Below are positions 1 through 9,049 of a DNA stretch of 64,000 bases, one piece after another; within the stretch, counting starts at the first letter, position 1, and each line of letters begins with the position of its first letter. The position numbers and the translations under genes are program-made. Under the pieces are notes generated by a model, which saw nothing but the letters and a program-made list of their open reading frames with translations, had not been told where the DNA came from and did no database searches. The stretch lies in the NCBI RefSeq assembly GCF_000158475.2, contig NZ_KI392031.1, positions 1,147,774 to 1,211,773 on the forward strand, written 5' to 3'. Origin of the DNA: Oxalobacter paraformigenes (lineage in GTDB: Bacteria; Pseudomonadota; Gammaproteobacteria; Burkholderiales; Burkholderiaceae_D).

Positions 1-326
1 TTTTGGGTAACACCGTACCCCTCTTCATATGTGAGTCCCAGATTGAACTGGGCCGCAGCAAACCCGGCTTCGGCCGCTTTCCGGTACCATTTGACCGCTT
101 CTGCCAGATTTTTCTCGACACCCCGACCTTTTTTATACATGTAACCGATCCGGTTCATGGTAGCCGGATTGGTGACCGCATCCGGTTTCATGAAACAAGT
201 CATGGCTTCCTTGTATTTTCCGGCGGCATACAAGCGGTTGCCTTCCTTCACATTATCAGCCAGCGACAGGGAAGAACCGATCAGGAGAAAAGAGAAGAAG
301 AGGGCTTTCAGAAGGGATTTCATCAT
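1..326 (-). CDS. Sel1-like repeat protein, exported (partial, runs off left edge)
   Basis: An open minus-strand frame starts at position 326 and is still open at the left edge, so only about 108 N-terminal residues are visible. Residues 1-23 form a signal peptide (MMKSLLKAL then a hydrophobic core ending SLSLA). After it come TPR/Sel1-type helices: GNRLYAAGKYKEAM, then IGYMYKKGRGVEKNLAEA and AVKWYRKAAEAGFAAAQFNL, the typical Sel1 signature of A-x-x-W-Y-x-K-A-A-x-x-G. Such solenoids mediate protein-protein contacts in the periplasm, so a binding role is likely but the partner is unknown. Two adjacent ATGs (326 and 323) are possible starts and neither has a strong ribosome site. A hairpin lies just upstream. 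Confidence 0.8.
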   Translation of the reverse strand, partial: MMKSLLKALFFSFLLIGSSLSLADNVKEGNRLYAAGKYKEAMTCFMKPDAVTNPATMNRIGYMYKKGRGVEKNLAEAVKWYRKAAEAGFAAAQFNLGLTYEEGYGVTQ

Positions 327-334
327 TCAAGCAT

Positions 335-372
335 AAAAACAGGACCAGCCTATTATGGCTAGTCCTGTTTTT
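335..372 (-). terminator. Strong hairpin with A/T tails between two minus-strand genes
   Basis: A 16-base arm at 335-350 pairs with 357-372 around a 6-base loop, with one mismatch. The outer pairs are five A against five T, so the hairpin has a U-tract on either strand. It lies between the end of the frameshifted gene at 395 and the start of the Sel1 gene at 326, so on the minus strand it would end transcription of the former. Confidence 0.75.
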
Positions 373-394
373 CCCGGTCAAGGATAAGCTGTGT

Positions 395-831
395 TTAGCA
401 AAAAGGAGCCTTGCCTTTCTTCTTCAAATCTTTACGCCCCTTAACCACGTTATTCACCTCCATATCCTGCAACGCGCCCTCCAAATCGACCAACACCATA
501 CCGGGATACTGGCCGGATTCTTTGGCGTTTTCAATGGGGAAGGGTACTTTGAAAACGACAAGGTTTCCCGTTCTCTTACCCAAACATAGTTGATATTGCT
601 TATGGTCGTTGTATTGCAGTGGGCCAGAATATACAGGGTATATTGGTCAGGTGATTCGCGTATTTTTTCAGGTATCTTATGAATGCCGTGCCTGATCAGG
701 TTAGGCGTTTTCCCATCCGGGCTATCGTTCCTGTATGTAAGTCTGTTTTCCCGCCATTTGAGTGCTGCATCCTGAAGCTGGGTTACGTTTTTTGTATCGA
801 ACGGGATATAAATATAGTACTTTCCTGGCAT
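395..831 (-). pseudogene. Hypothetical protein of about 145 residues, interrupted by one frameshift
   Basis: The first frame starts at ATG 831 behind a good AGGAG site and reads through residue 84 (…NINYVW). It then continues in a frame without similarity, while the neighbouring frame carries on smoothly as GKRTGNLVVFKVPFPIENA and ends at 395 with …KGKAPFC. The switch falls at a run of three G near position 588; a fourth G would restore one frame of about 145 residues. The gene may therefore be broken, hold an assembly error, or vary in phase at this short G run. The family is not recognised. A segment LYILAHCN resembles the beta-strand plus His-x-x seen in caspase- or adhesin-like folds, but this is too weak to name. 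It is followed by a terminator and the Sel1 gene. Confidence 0.6.
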
Positions 832-1265
832 GAATTTCTCCTGCTTGGATTGTATTGTGGATATTTCCCTTGATGGTGGAGCAATCGTGTCGTTTTGAAA
901 ATGCCACCAATAACGTATTTGACACTGGCGCAGAATTCACATGAGCGCCTTTCATTGCCATAATTTTACATAATACAAATTATGCGTAATTATGCTTCCT
1001 TTTATTATGCTTCCTTTTAGTCACCGTAATAAATCATCCGTTTTATAAGAAACCGGCCCGGGTATAAGGCCGGCATTTTGCCCGCGTTCAGGCTGCTCTC
1101 GAGCGTCCCTTCCGAACAGGCCGGTGACTCCCGTCCCGTCTTGTCCCGGCATCCCGCTGTCGCCGGAAAGAGGACGGGCAACATGAATACGCCTGTTATT
1201 CCAGCGTTCATGACCCGGCCTCCGGGATGACTGAACCTTCTGTCTTTTCCCCGATGACAAATTCC
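832..1265. other. Intergenic region, AT-rich promoter side for the 831 gene
   Basis: No credible gene is seen. The stretch at 960-1020 is strongly AT-rich and probably holds the promoter of the minus-strand gene starting at 831. It contains the tandem repeat listed separately. The remainder, up to the hydrolase stop at 1266, shows only short unsupported frames. Confidence 0.5.
989..1018. repeat. Perfect tandem duplication of a 15-base unit
   Basis: The unit ATTATGCTTCCTTTT occurs twice head to tail (989-1003 and 1004-1018). It sits in the AT-rich region upstream of the gene starting at 831, where it could be a duplicated operator or a slippage product. Confidence 0.8.
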
Positions 1266-2333
1266 TTATTCGAGATATTCCCTGAAGAACGCCTCCAGCT
1301 TGTCAAACGGTATGATGTCGGTACGATCGTACAAATCCGTATGGTTTGCGCCGGGGATGATCATCAGCTCCTTGTTGTCCCCTTGCAGCTTTTTGAACGC
1401 GTCTTCGCTGAAATAGCGGGAATGGGCCTTTTCACCGTGAATGAGCAGTACCGCGCTGCGGATTTCATCACTGTAGGCGAGGATAGGCATGTTGAGGAAA
1501 GAAAGCGGCGAGGTCTTGTTCCATCCCTTGTTGGAATTAAGCGAACGCCGGTGATAGCCGCGCGGCGTCTTGTAATAAGCGTAATAGTCTTTCACGAACT
1601 GCGGGGCATCTTCGGGCAGCGGATCCACCACTCCTCCGGCCAGGGCGTAGGCGCCGTTTCTGGCATCAAGGGTACGCTGGGCGTTGAGTTGCCGGCGGAG
1701 TTCATAACGCTGGTCTGCATCCATCGCATCGAAATAGCCTCTGGCCGTTACCCGGCTCATGTCATACATGGTGGAGGCGACAGTTGCCTTGATGCGGGTA
1801 TCCATGGCCGCGGCATTGATGGCCAGCCCTCCCCAGCCGCAGATGCCGATAATGCCGATACGCTCTGCATCCACCTCGTCGCGCAGGGAGAGAAAATCGA
1901 CGGCGGCACTGAAGTCTTCCGTATTGATGTCGGGAGAAGCCACGTAGCGCGGTTCGCCGCCGCTCTCGCCAGTATAGGAAGGGTCGAAGGCGAGAGTCAG
2001 AAAGCCGCGTTCCGCCATGTTCTGCGCGTACAGGCCGGACGCCTGTTCTTTGACCGCGCCGAAGGGGCCGCTGACCGCGATGGCCGGCAATTTGCCGGCC
2101 GCGTTCTTCGGCACATAAAGGTCTGCCGCAAGCGTGAGGCCGTAACGGTTTTTGAACGTTACCTTGCTGTGATTCACCTTATCGCTCTTTGGAAAGGTTT
2201 TGTCCCATTCACTGGCCAGATTCAGTTTTTCCATATCATTTCCATCCGTTTGAGTGGTTTGCGCATTTGCCGTCATTGCGCCCAGGGCAATGAACAGCCC
2301 CATCAGCGCGCTTCTGGTTCGGTTTTTCATCAT
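1266..2333 (-). CDS. Exported alpha/beta hydrolase with Cys nucleophile (YcjY/dienelactone-hydrolase-like)
   Basis: The protein has 355 residues. Residues 1-25 are a signal peptide ending ANA-Q, so the mature enzyme should be periplasmic. The alpha/beta-hydrolase core follows: a strand with DLYVPKNAAGKLPAIAV, the oxyanion strand VSGPFG, and a nucleophile elbow IGICGWGG in which Cys165 replaces the usual Ser. The catalytic His is in IPGANHTDLYD near residue 331. Cys-type elbows are known in dienelactone hydrolases and in YcjY-like proteins. The substrate is unknown, and an ester or lactone is the safest guess. It starts with two ATGs at 2333 and 2330. No partner gene is adjacent, so it is probably monocistronic. 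Family call good, substrate unknown. Confidence 0.85.
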   Translation of the reverse strand: MMKNRTRSALMGLFIALGAMTANAQTTQTDGNDMEKLNLASEWDKTFPKSDKVNHSKVTFKNRYGLTLAADLYVPKNAAGKLPAIAVSGPFGAVKEQASGLYAQNMAERGFLTLAFDPSYTGESGGEPRYVASPDINTEDFSAAVDFLSLRDEVDAERIGIIGICGWGGLAINAAAMDTRIKATVASTMYDMSRVTARGYFDAMDADQRYELRRQLNAQRTLDARNGAYALAGGVVDPLPEDAPQFVKDYYAYYKTPRGYHRRSLNSNKGWNKTSPLSFLNMPILAYSDEIRSAVLLIHGEKAHSRYFSEDAFKKLQGDNKELMIIPGANHTDLYDRTDIIPFDKLEAFFREYLE

Positions 2334-3460
2334 GTTGTCGCTGCCGTATTATTTGTTGTCAGTGGATTCTTCAAAAGCCGGTGTCATACCGCCATACCCG
2401 ACTGCTTCCGGCAAGCCTGATGAATGGTCCATTTTTTCAGGCCCGCGTTTTTTCATTGTTTTTCCCTGTCAGTTGAAAAACGTTTGTTCCGGGTATCAGG
2501 ATAAAAACATGCCGGATCGTTCTGAAGATCCATTTCTTTTTCATTCTTGCCTGATTCTCTCGGGATTAGCCCGCCTGAAACGAACCTGACCGCAAGAATA
2601 AACCGTTTTCCGGTTTCTTTCCGTGCCTGTTCAGGCGCGTTTTTCCCGGCGTCCATTTTTTCTCCTTAAACCGTGACGCCGGTTTTGCCGGATGGTTTCA
2701 GGCGTTTTTGTGCCGGCAAAATGTTGTGTTGCCTTAAGGCTTCCGCCCCTTCCCTGTAGTGATACGGTTTACATCCACCATTCGGCCGAAGGCGCCGTTT
2801 ATGTCCGGTAGCCTGAACGGCAAGGCTTTCAGATATGGTACGACCCATTTATCCGATGCTTTCTTCCGGCAATCGGAAGCTTTGTGCCGGGACAGCCTTC
2901 TTTCTGCCGGCATCGGCCGGTTTTCGGGAGTTTCCAGAGACAAGTCGGAAACAGGTCAGGTGGAAATCAGACAGAACGTACAGTAGCATGGCTGGGCTGG
3001 CACAGAATGCGAAAAAAGCTGCGAAACCGTGAAAGAACCGGGTATTTGCCGTTTGTCCTGGCCGCAAGGCTTGTCCGGAATAATCAGAACGTGCATTCCC
3101 GACGTTTTTCATGCGGAGGCCAAGCGGAGTGCGGAATCAATCGACAGGCAAGGAAACACCTTTTGCACCGGTGCCAGGCTGCGGGACAATTTCGTTCTTT
3201 TCTGTGCAGGGAGAAAAATGAAAGGTAGCGCCGGGATAGAGACAAGGGTACCCCGACAACAGGAAGCGGTACCGGCTTCTGGCGGGATGAAGTCTTTTCC
3301 GCCAGTGACAGGAAAATGCCCGCTATTGAGAGGGATGGCGTGACGGCAGTCAGGTCTTTTGCCGTAACACGCTACCGGAAAGTTGCCGGGAAAATCCTGA
3401 TCCCCGGATTTTCCCGTTCAGCCTTGCCGGAGGGCAAAAGAAACGGTTTCCTGAGAAGCA
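2334..3460. other. Long spacer without a convincing gene
   Basis: More than 1.1 kb with no recognisable product on either strand. A 67-codon minus-strand frame (2453-2656) has a fair ribosome site upstream (AAGGAG, then A-rich, then ATG at 2656) but encodes a charged peptide of no known family, and I do not call it. The region is dense in CCGG-, GGAAA- and TTTCC-containing words, as are other spacers here. Confidence 0.5.
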
Positions 3461-3492
3461 ACCCGTAAAAAACAGGGTCGTTTTTTACGGGT
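3461..3492 (-). terminator. Perfect 13-base hairpin after the autotransporter gene
   Basis: ACCCGTAAAAAAC at 3461-3473 pairs perfectly with 3480-3492 around a 6-base loop. It begins 11 bases beyond the autotransporter stop codon, the position expected for a terminator, although the T tract is inside the arm rather than after it. Confidence 0.75.
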
Positions 3493-3503
3493 GTTTCCGA
3501 TTC

Positions 3504-6500
3504 TCAATCGAACTGGTAGCCTACTGTCAGCATGGCGCTGCGGGAGCGGGCGTCATCGGATTTCTGGTACCCTGCCCTGATGCCGAAACGGGTACGGTCT
3601 TTCATGATATCCAGTCCCAGCGAACTGCTCCAGCCCGTGCTGTCCATAATGGTTGTTGTCGTCGCATCGCTTGCTCCGACGCCCGGTACATGGATACGCG
3701 TGGAGGCATCCCTGTCGCCGGTGACCGGTATGAAGGAAACATCCAGTTTCGGTTTGACGGTCCACCCGTTTTCAGCGACGTAATTCCGGCTGAGCGTTAC
3801 CCCAAACGGTATTTGCCAGATGTTTCTGGTATCGCTTTCAGTGTGAAAGACCGTTCCCTGATGGTTGCGCGTGTTGAAAGCATCGGTTTTCATGCGCAGA
3901 TAACGGGCGCCGATATGGGGGGTTACATCGAGAACGGCAGTCCTGAACCGGTATTCTCCCCGGACGCTCACTGTCCAGACTTGCGTATCCACGTCGGCTT
4001 TCAGTGCACCGCCCAGCGCGGCCGGCAAGGACTGTTTCAGTTCGTTATCCCCCTTCATATAACCGATGTCGGCCATGAAATTGGCATTGTCGCGGTTCCA
4101 GTTGCCGTAAGCGCTGAGACCATAAGTGTTGTAATCGTTTTTGGTGGAGTTGAAGTCACCCCGCGATTGGCCGTCGCCTTTGCCGATATTGACCGCCCCG
4201 CCCGCCCGGAAACGGTCGTTATCCACTTGCCAGGTGTAATCGGAACCGACAATAAGGCCGCCGAAATCATTTTTGTAATCGGCGCTGAAGCTTCCGGCCC
4301 GGATACCGCTGCTGTCGTTGTCGCGGTAAAGCATGCTGGCCCACAAATCGGCGCCTTCCCGGTGCAAGGCGGGCGCTGTCGGCTGGTCGATTGTACTGGT
4401 GAGGGACAGATGATCCTGCAAGGCACGGTTGACTGTGTCGGAAGCTTGAATGGTGGAAGCCTGTACTCCCGCCGCGACAGCCAGTTGCGCCGCCCCGTTG
4501 AGGATGCGGACGGTATCGTTTTCCGCAAGATATCGTTTATCGACCGCTCTGGAAAGAAAGGCGATGCCGGCATTGGAACTGTCCGTATTGTTACGGCCTT
4601 CGTTCCATACCTGATCGAGGATATTGGGCAGCGCGATGCCGGGGAGCACGGTCGCCGCATCCAGCGCCCGTGCATGAACCCTGACGGTTCCTGTTCCGCT
4701 CTTGTCCAGTGACAGTTTGACAAGCCGGTCGGGTGTGGAGAGAGCATTGCCTTCCCAGCCTCTGACAGTAGCATTGTCGGAAAAGCCTTGCGTAATGACA
4801 TGGTCGCCCACGGTAACGTTGCCGAGAAGCAGGGAGGCGTTTTCAGCTACCGTGAGTGTGCCGCCCTGCGAGGTCAGAGCGGCCTGACCGTTCAGGCCGG
4901 CGATATCCACCACAAGCAGCGCTCCCTCGCCGAAAGAGACGGTGCCAGGTATAACGGCAGGCGCTGAAGTCAATGAACCGTCCACCACGATAGCTCCCTG
5001 TCCGGGATCGAGATGTTGCGGCGAGTGAATGGACAAGGCGGCAGTCACGCCGTCCTGCCCCCAGTGCAGTCCGGAAGCCTTAAAGAGACTGACTGTCCGG
5101 TCGGCTGAGGTTTCGCCCAGCACAAGGAGGGAGTTGCGCCCTGCCGCGAGCTGTCCGTTTACGCCCTGATTGTCGAAAATCAGGGCGGCATGCGACGCCG
5201 CTTCCAGTTCGTCATTCCCCCGCCATGCCGGGTCGAGAAAAACCGATCCTCCGCCAAGTGACGCCGATGCGACAGAGAGTTTGCCTGCCGCATTTTCATT
5301 GCCTACAGCGATATGGGCACCGGTGGAAGCGGCAAGACGATCGGCTCTTAGGGTACCGGTGACCCGTACCGTGCCTCCCGTCGTTTCAAGGGAAGCCGTT
5401 TCGGCTGTTCCCGAAATGGCGGTTTCCCCGCCCCGCTGCGCCAGTTGTCCGATTTTCGCCGTTCCGGATACGTTGAACTGTCCGCCGCCGAGTTCCACGG
5501 ATGAAGCCGCCAGCGTTCCGGCCACGCTGGTTTCTCCGGCCGTCTGTTTCAGAGTGGCCTGCAATGTGGCCGGTGCGGCGATGTTAAGGGTACCGCCATC
5601 GTTGGTAATGCCCGGTACGGTCTGGCTTGCTGTATGAGGAGATTCGCCGGTAATGCGGTGTTCACCGGCCCGCACGTTGAGAACACTGTTTTCACCCAGT
5701 TGCACGTTCCCTCTGAGTACGCCACCCGACGGCATGGCAACCGTGCCCAGATTAAGCGTGCCTGAGGACATTCGGCCATCGACCATGCCGCCTACGTGAA
5801 CGTTAACCGGTGTTGCTTTGTCGCTCCCCGCTTCGATCAGGGAGGTGTCGGAACTGCCACCCACAAGGGTCAGATAATGGCCGCCCACGATTGCCACGCC
5901 GGAGCCTTCCGTTCCCAGATTCAGGTTGCGTCCGCCAATACTGCCCGGAAGAGCTTCGGCATCGCTGAACTCCGCGTTGTCCACATGGTCCGAACCGACG
6001 ATGAGGTTCTTGCCTTTTTCAGGTTCCGTATCTGTAGCGGTGGTAATGGTTACGTTCCCCAGCACGACATTGTCGATATGGTTATCTTTCAAATCGCCAA
6101 TGGAAACCGTGCCGGAAGGGCCGGGTACCGGGTCGGGGTCGGGCTGTGGGATGCCGGGGGACGAATCCGGATCGACGTATGCAGACAGTTCACCCGTAAA
6201 AGTGATTTCTTTAGTGCCCTGCTGTTCTCCATCGTATGTAGCGCCCAGTGTGGCGGCGGCAGAGCCGGCATATTGAAGGTTATACTTCGCATCGTTGAAA
6301 GTAATCAGTCCGGAAGTAAAAGAAAGATGTTCCGCTACGGATGGTTTGAGCCCCCCCGTTTTCGGGGCAGAACCACTATTCCCCAGTGCGTTGCGAAACA
6401 GTTGTTCCGTATTGGTTACCAGCGTACCGCCTGCAATCGTCAGCGTGCCTCCGGCGATGTGTGTTGCCGCCTCCTGTTCGGCAAAGGTAAAGGACGGCAA

Positions 6501-8399
6501 TTCCAGTGAGCCGGTACGGACGGTCACCGCGTTTTTGATATTCCAGTCCGATGCAAGCCGGGTTGTACCTCCTTCAATCTCGAGAGTTCCCAAAAAACCA
6601 TTCATGTCTGCGTTGAAGAGCAAGGTGCCGTCACCACTCTTTTTCACGACCGGTGTGGCATCTGCGAAAGAAAGCGAATCGTCGAAAGTGACGGTACCCG
6701 TTCCGGTCACATCGAGGCGGGAACCTGATGCCATATGTATGGCGTTCTTTCCCGTACTGTCTGTGTTACCCCGGAAAAGGATCTCATCACCTGTTCCCGG
6801 GTTCAAGGTCACGTTGTAGAGATTGTAAATAGCCCCGCCGTGTCCGGCTGCCCTGTTACCTGTAAAAGAAGCGCTGCCATCGAAACGGATGTGTCCTGTG
6901 CTGACGATCGTTCCCTGGCTGGCAGAAGCGTCATTGTACAGTGCGCCTCCATCTCCTCCGGCTGTATTGTTCGCAAAAACGGTTCCGTTTCCGAACGTCA
7001 GGACATTGGTATTGTAGATCGCTCCGCCATCTGTGCTTGCTGCGTTTTCCGAAAATTCAGCCTCGCTCCCGAAGGACAGTTTCCCTTCGTTCAGGGCAAC
7101 TCCCCCGACGTTGGCAGTGTTTTTCGAAAACCTGGCTTTGGCAGCGAAAATTGTCGTGCCGGTGGTGCTGGCATTAAAGAGGGCTCCTCCTGCGCCTTTT
7201 GCGCTGTTTTCTTCGAAGGAAACCGCTCCGTTCAAAGTCAAGTCACTTTCATTGAAGATGGCACCACCGGAATTGGCATCTGTGTTCTTTTGAAAGGAAG
7301 TCGTTCCATTCAGCGATAAATCGCCTGCATTGTAGATTGCGCCTCCGGAAGCATTCGCCCTGTTTTCTTCGAAAGAAGCCGTTCCATTCACGGTCAAATA
7401 GCCATCGTTCGTAATCGCGCCGCCGTAGGTGGCCGTATTCTTCTGAAAGGAAACCGTGCCCAGCGTCGCTTTGGCAGCCAACTGCGGACTCCAGTTGGCT
7501 AGCGAAAGCGCACCGCCTGTATGGTTCGATGTGTTGCCTGAAAAGACCGCTCCGTCATCAATAACCAGTTCACCGGATTGCACTTCAATGGCTCCGCCGT
7601 TCCCTCCAAAATCGAAAATCGCTTTGTTGTTCGTGAAACGGGCATTTTTGCCGATGTGCACGTATTTCACCTTACGCCGGCCTGCCAAATAGTCGGGATC
7701 GTCAGCATAACCCTCGTAATCGTCGATAACGTCCAGTGCACCACCCCGCCGTGCTTCATTACCTTCGAAAACAACGTTGTCCCCGATAGTGGTAAAGGAT
7801 TCGGTATACAGTCCACCACCTGCACCGCTTTTGTTGTTTCTGAAAGTGACATTATTCCCTATGTTGACGATGCCATGAACGGTGCGCACAGCTCCGCCCG
7901 CGGAGTCAGGAACGGATTCGTTGTTCTGGAAAATGACGCTATCGCCGATATTCAGCACAGCTTCACTCTTCCAGTCGCCCATATCGAAATAGACGGCCGG
8001 TGCGAATGGAACCTGTTGTCCGTATTTGTCATTCTTGTCAGATTTCAGGCCATCGAAAGTGATGTTTTCAATGGAAACGCTCCCTGAAAACATATCGGCG
8101 AACCAGAAGGCCGGATGCGTGCCGCCAAGCGTATGTCCACCGCCATCGATACGCAGTGTCCGGTTTACTGCAGTCGTTCCCTGAAGTCGGGATTCCAGGA
8201 CAATGTCGTTTCCGAAAACGATTTCGCTTGTTCCGGAATCCATAATGGCCTGCCGTAACGCTCCAAAATCGCTGACTGTTTCGGCCCCGGCAGTACCGGC
8301 GCTTCCCGCCACAATCAGTCCGGCCTCGACAAGCGCCCTGAAGAGTCTGGTTACCCGGAATTTTTTCAGGAAGATGCGGCAGCTGTTCATCAGGTTCAT
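3504..8399 (-). CDS. Type Va autotransporter with Pmp-like beta-helix passenger
   Basis: The protein has 1631 residues. Residues 1-39 are an extended signal peptide (basic start, hydrophobic stretch, AGTAGA-E cleavage region). Residues about 155-526 carry 13 copies of the F-x-x-N … G-G-A-[IL] motif of Chlamydia-type polymorphic membrane proteins, predicting a right-handed beta-helix. A Ser/Gly/Thr-rich passenger with many G-T-L and V-S-G-T units follows to about residue 1340. A proline-rich break (PDPDPVPGPSG) sits near residue 755. The last roughly 270 residues form the autotransporter barrel, with alternating aromatic strands and the ending MLTVGYQFD. ATG 8399 follows a GAGGAAA site. The protein should be anchored in the outer membrane with the passenger exposed, likely for adhesion or aggregation. 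No subtilisin or lipase domain is visible. Confidence 0.92.
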   Translation of the reverse strand: MNLMNSCRIFLKKFRVTRLFRALVEAGLIVAGSAGTAGAETVSDFGALRQAIMDSGTSEIVFGNDIVLESRLQGTTAVNRTLRIDGGGHTLGGTHPAFWFADMFSGSVSIENITFDGLKSDKNDKYGQQVPFAPAVYFDMGDWKSEAVLNIGDSVIFQNNESVPDSAGGAVRTVHGIVNIGNNVTFRNNKSGAGGGLYTESFTTIGDNVVFEGNEARRGGALDVIDDYEGYADDPDYLAGRRKVKYVHIGKNARFTNNKAIFDFGGNGGAIEVQSGELVIDDGAVFSGNTSNHTGGALSLANWSPQLAAKATLGTVSFQKNTATYGGAITNDGYLTVNGTASFEENRANASGGAIYNAGDLSLNGTTSFQKNTDANSGGAIFNESDLTLNGAVSFEENSAKGAGGALFNASTTGTTIFAAKARFSKNTANVGGVALNEGKLSFGSEAEFSENAASTDGGAIYNTNVLTFGNGTVFANNTAGGDGGALYNDASASQGTIVSTGHIRFDGSASFTGNRAAGHGGAIYNLYNVTLNPGTGDEILFRGNTDSTGKNAIHMASGSRLDVTGTGTVTFDDSLSFADATPVVKKSGDGTLLFNADMNGFLGTLEIEGGTTRLASDWNIKNAVTVRTGSLELPSFTFAEQEAATHIAGGTLTIAGGTLVTNTEQLFRNALGNSGSAPKTGGLKPSVAEHLSFTSGLITFNDAKYNLQYAGSAAATLGATYDGEQQGTKEITFTGELSAYVDPDSSPGIPQPDPDPVPGPSGTVSIGDLKDNHIDNVVLGNVTITTATDTEPEKGKNLIVGSDHVDNAEFSDAEALPGSIGGRNLNLGTEGSGVAIVGGHYLTLVGGSSDTSLIEAGSDKATPVNVHVGGMVDGRMSSGTLNLGTVAMPSGGVLRGNVQLGENSVLNVRAGEHRITGESPHTASQTVPGITNDGGTLNIAAPATLQATLKQTAGETSVAGTLAASSVELGGGQFNVSGTAKIGQLAQRGGETAISGTAETASLETTGGTVRVTGTLRADRLAASTGAHIAVGNENAAGKLSVASASLGGGSVFLDPAWRGNDELEAASHAALIFDNQGVNGQLAAGRNSLLVLGETSADRTVSLFKASGLHWGQDGVTAALSIHSPQHLDPGQGAIVVDGSLTSAPAVIPGTVSFGEGALLVVDIAGLNGQAALTSQGGTLTVAENASLLLGNVTVGDHVITQGFSDNATVRGWEGNALSTPDRLVKLSLDKSGTGTVRVHARALDAATVLPGIALPNILDQVWNEGRNNTDSSNAGIAFLSRAVDKRYLAENDTVRILNGAAQLAVAAGVQASTIQASDTVNRALQDHLSLTSTIDQPTAPALHREGADLWASMLYRDNDSSGIRAGSFSADYKNDFGGLIVGSDYTWQVDNDRFRAGGAVNIGKGDGQSRGDFNSTKNDYNTYGLSAYGNWNRDNANFMADIGYMKGDNELKQSLPAALGGALKADVDTQVWTVSVRGEYRFRTAVLDVTPHIGARYLRMKTDAFNTRNHQGTVFHTESDTRNIWQIPFGVTLSRNYVAENGWTVKPKLDVSFIPVTGDRDASTRIHVPGVGASDATTTTIMDSTGWSSSLGLDIMKDRTRFGIRAGYQKSDDARSRSAMLTVGYQFD
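6822..7937 (-). repeat. Coding repeat array: 13 FxxN/GGA[IL] units
   Basis: Within the autotransporter the motif pair Phe-x-x-Asn then Gly-Gly-Ala recurs about every 25-30 residues, for example FEENRANASGGAIYN, FQKNTDANSGGAIFN and FSENAASTDGGAIYN. The best-conserved copies are the central ones (residues about 318-480), which points to expansion by unit duplication. Confidence 0.85.
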
Positions 8400-8724
8400 G
8401 ATATTTCCTCATGGCAAGTTCACGATTGCCTTCTCTGTTCAAGGCACGGTACGCACTGTTTGAGAAGCGGACATAAAAAAACTGTGCGCTGGCACAGGTT
8501 TTCCGGGTACATCGAATGGCTTGCACGATGCGCCTTTCCTCTCCTGAAAAAACCATTTTCCAGACGAGCCGGTAAAGCAGCGCTGGCGCTCCCCGACCGG
8601 ATCATCACCGTACAATCCGGCAATATGTTACGCTCCCCAAAAAGTTTCTGCAAGGAAATATTTGATGAGGTCTTTTTCGGTTTTCCAGAGGGCACAAGCG
8701 TTGAAAACTGACATTTGTCTTTAT

Positions 8725-9049
8725 TGAAACAGGAACATCTGAATCCACTGTTGAATACGGGTGCCCCCCGGGGATTCAAGTCTCTGCCGGCTTTGGGTCA
8801 TTTTTTTAAAAAACCGGATCGGGATCGAAGACCTGGCGATTTTTTACCGATAATGACCATTATGCGGCTTACTCTACCCTGAAAGAAGCGCCCCGGCTTG
8901 AGCTGCGAACCCACCTGAGCCGCGACTTCATCCCTTCATTCCGGCTGTCGGCCGGTCTGTTCCATGCCCGGCAGGGCAAAACCGGAACAGACGGGATTCG
9001 CGCCAGCGACGGGGACGATATCCGGCAGGCCGGATTCGGCGGCCAATGA
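8725..9049 (+). pseudogene. Remnant of a Phenol_MetA_deg-family outer-membrane transporter
   Basis: Two adjacent plus-strand frames together resemble the C-terminal half of the MetA-pathway-of-phenol-degradation family. The first reads LNPLLNTGAPRGFKSLPALG (compare the family pattern L-N-L-G-x-N-R-W-x-F-K-P-E-x-G). The second reads TWRFFTDNDHYAAYSTLKEA, then LELRTHLSRDFIP and GTDGIRASDGDDIRQAGFGG up to a stop at 9047 (compare TDND…TL-Q-DP…L-HL-YDF…GVR-DD-R). A frameshift near 8815 joins them, and the N-terminal half and the last beta strands are missing. No start codon or ribosome site is visible. The family assignment is by eye and moderately sure; that it is dead is clear. Confidence 0.6.

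Noticed and set aside
575-600. Programmed -1 frameshift at 395-831
   Set aside because: The heptamer T-TTG-GGT is out of register with the upstream frame, so the X-XXY-YYZ rule is not met.
1227-2420. Long plus-strand open frame of 397 codons
   Set aside because: It lies opposite the alpha/beta hydrolase gene, which has a signal peptide, catalytic motifs and a proper start; the plus frame has no family features.
3690-4712. Plus-strand frame of 340 codons inside the autotransporter
   Set aside because: Antisense shadow of the barrel-coding region, rich in Val/Gly/Arg without recognisable motifs.
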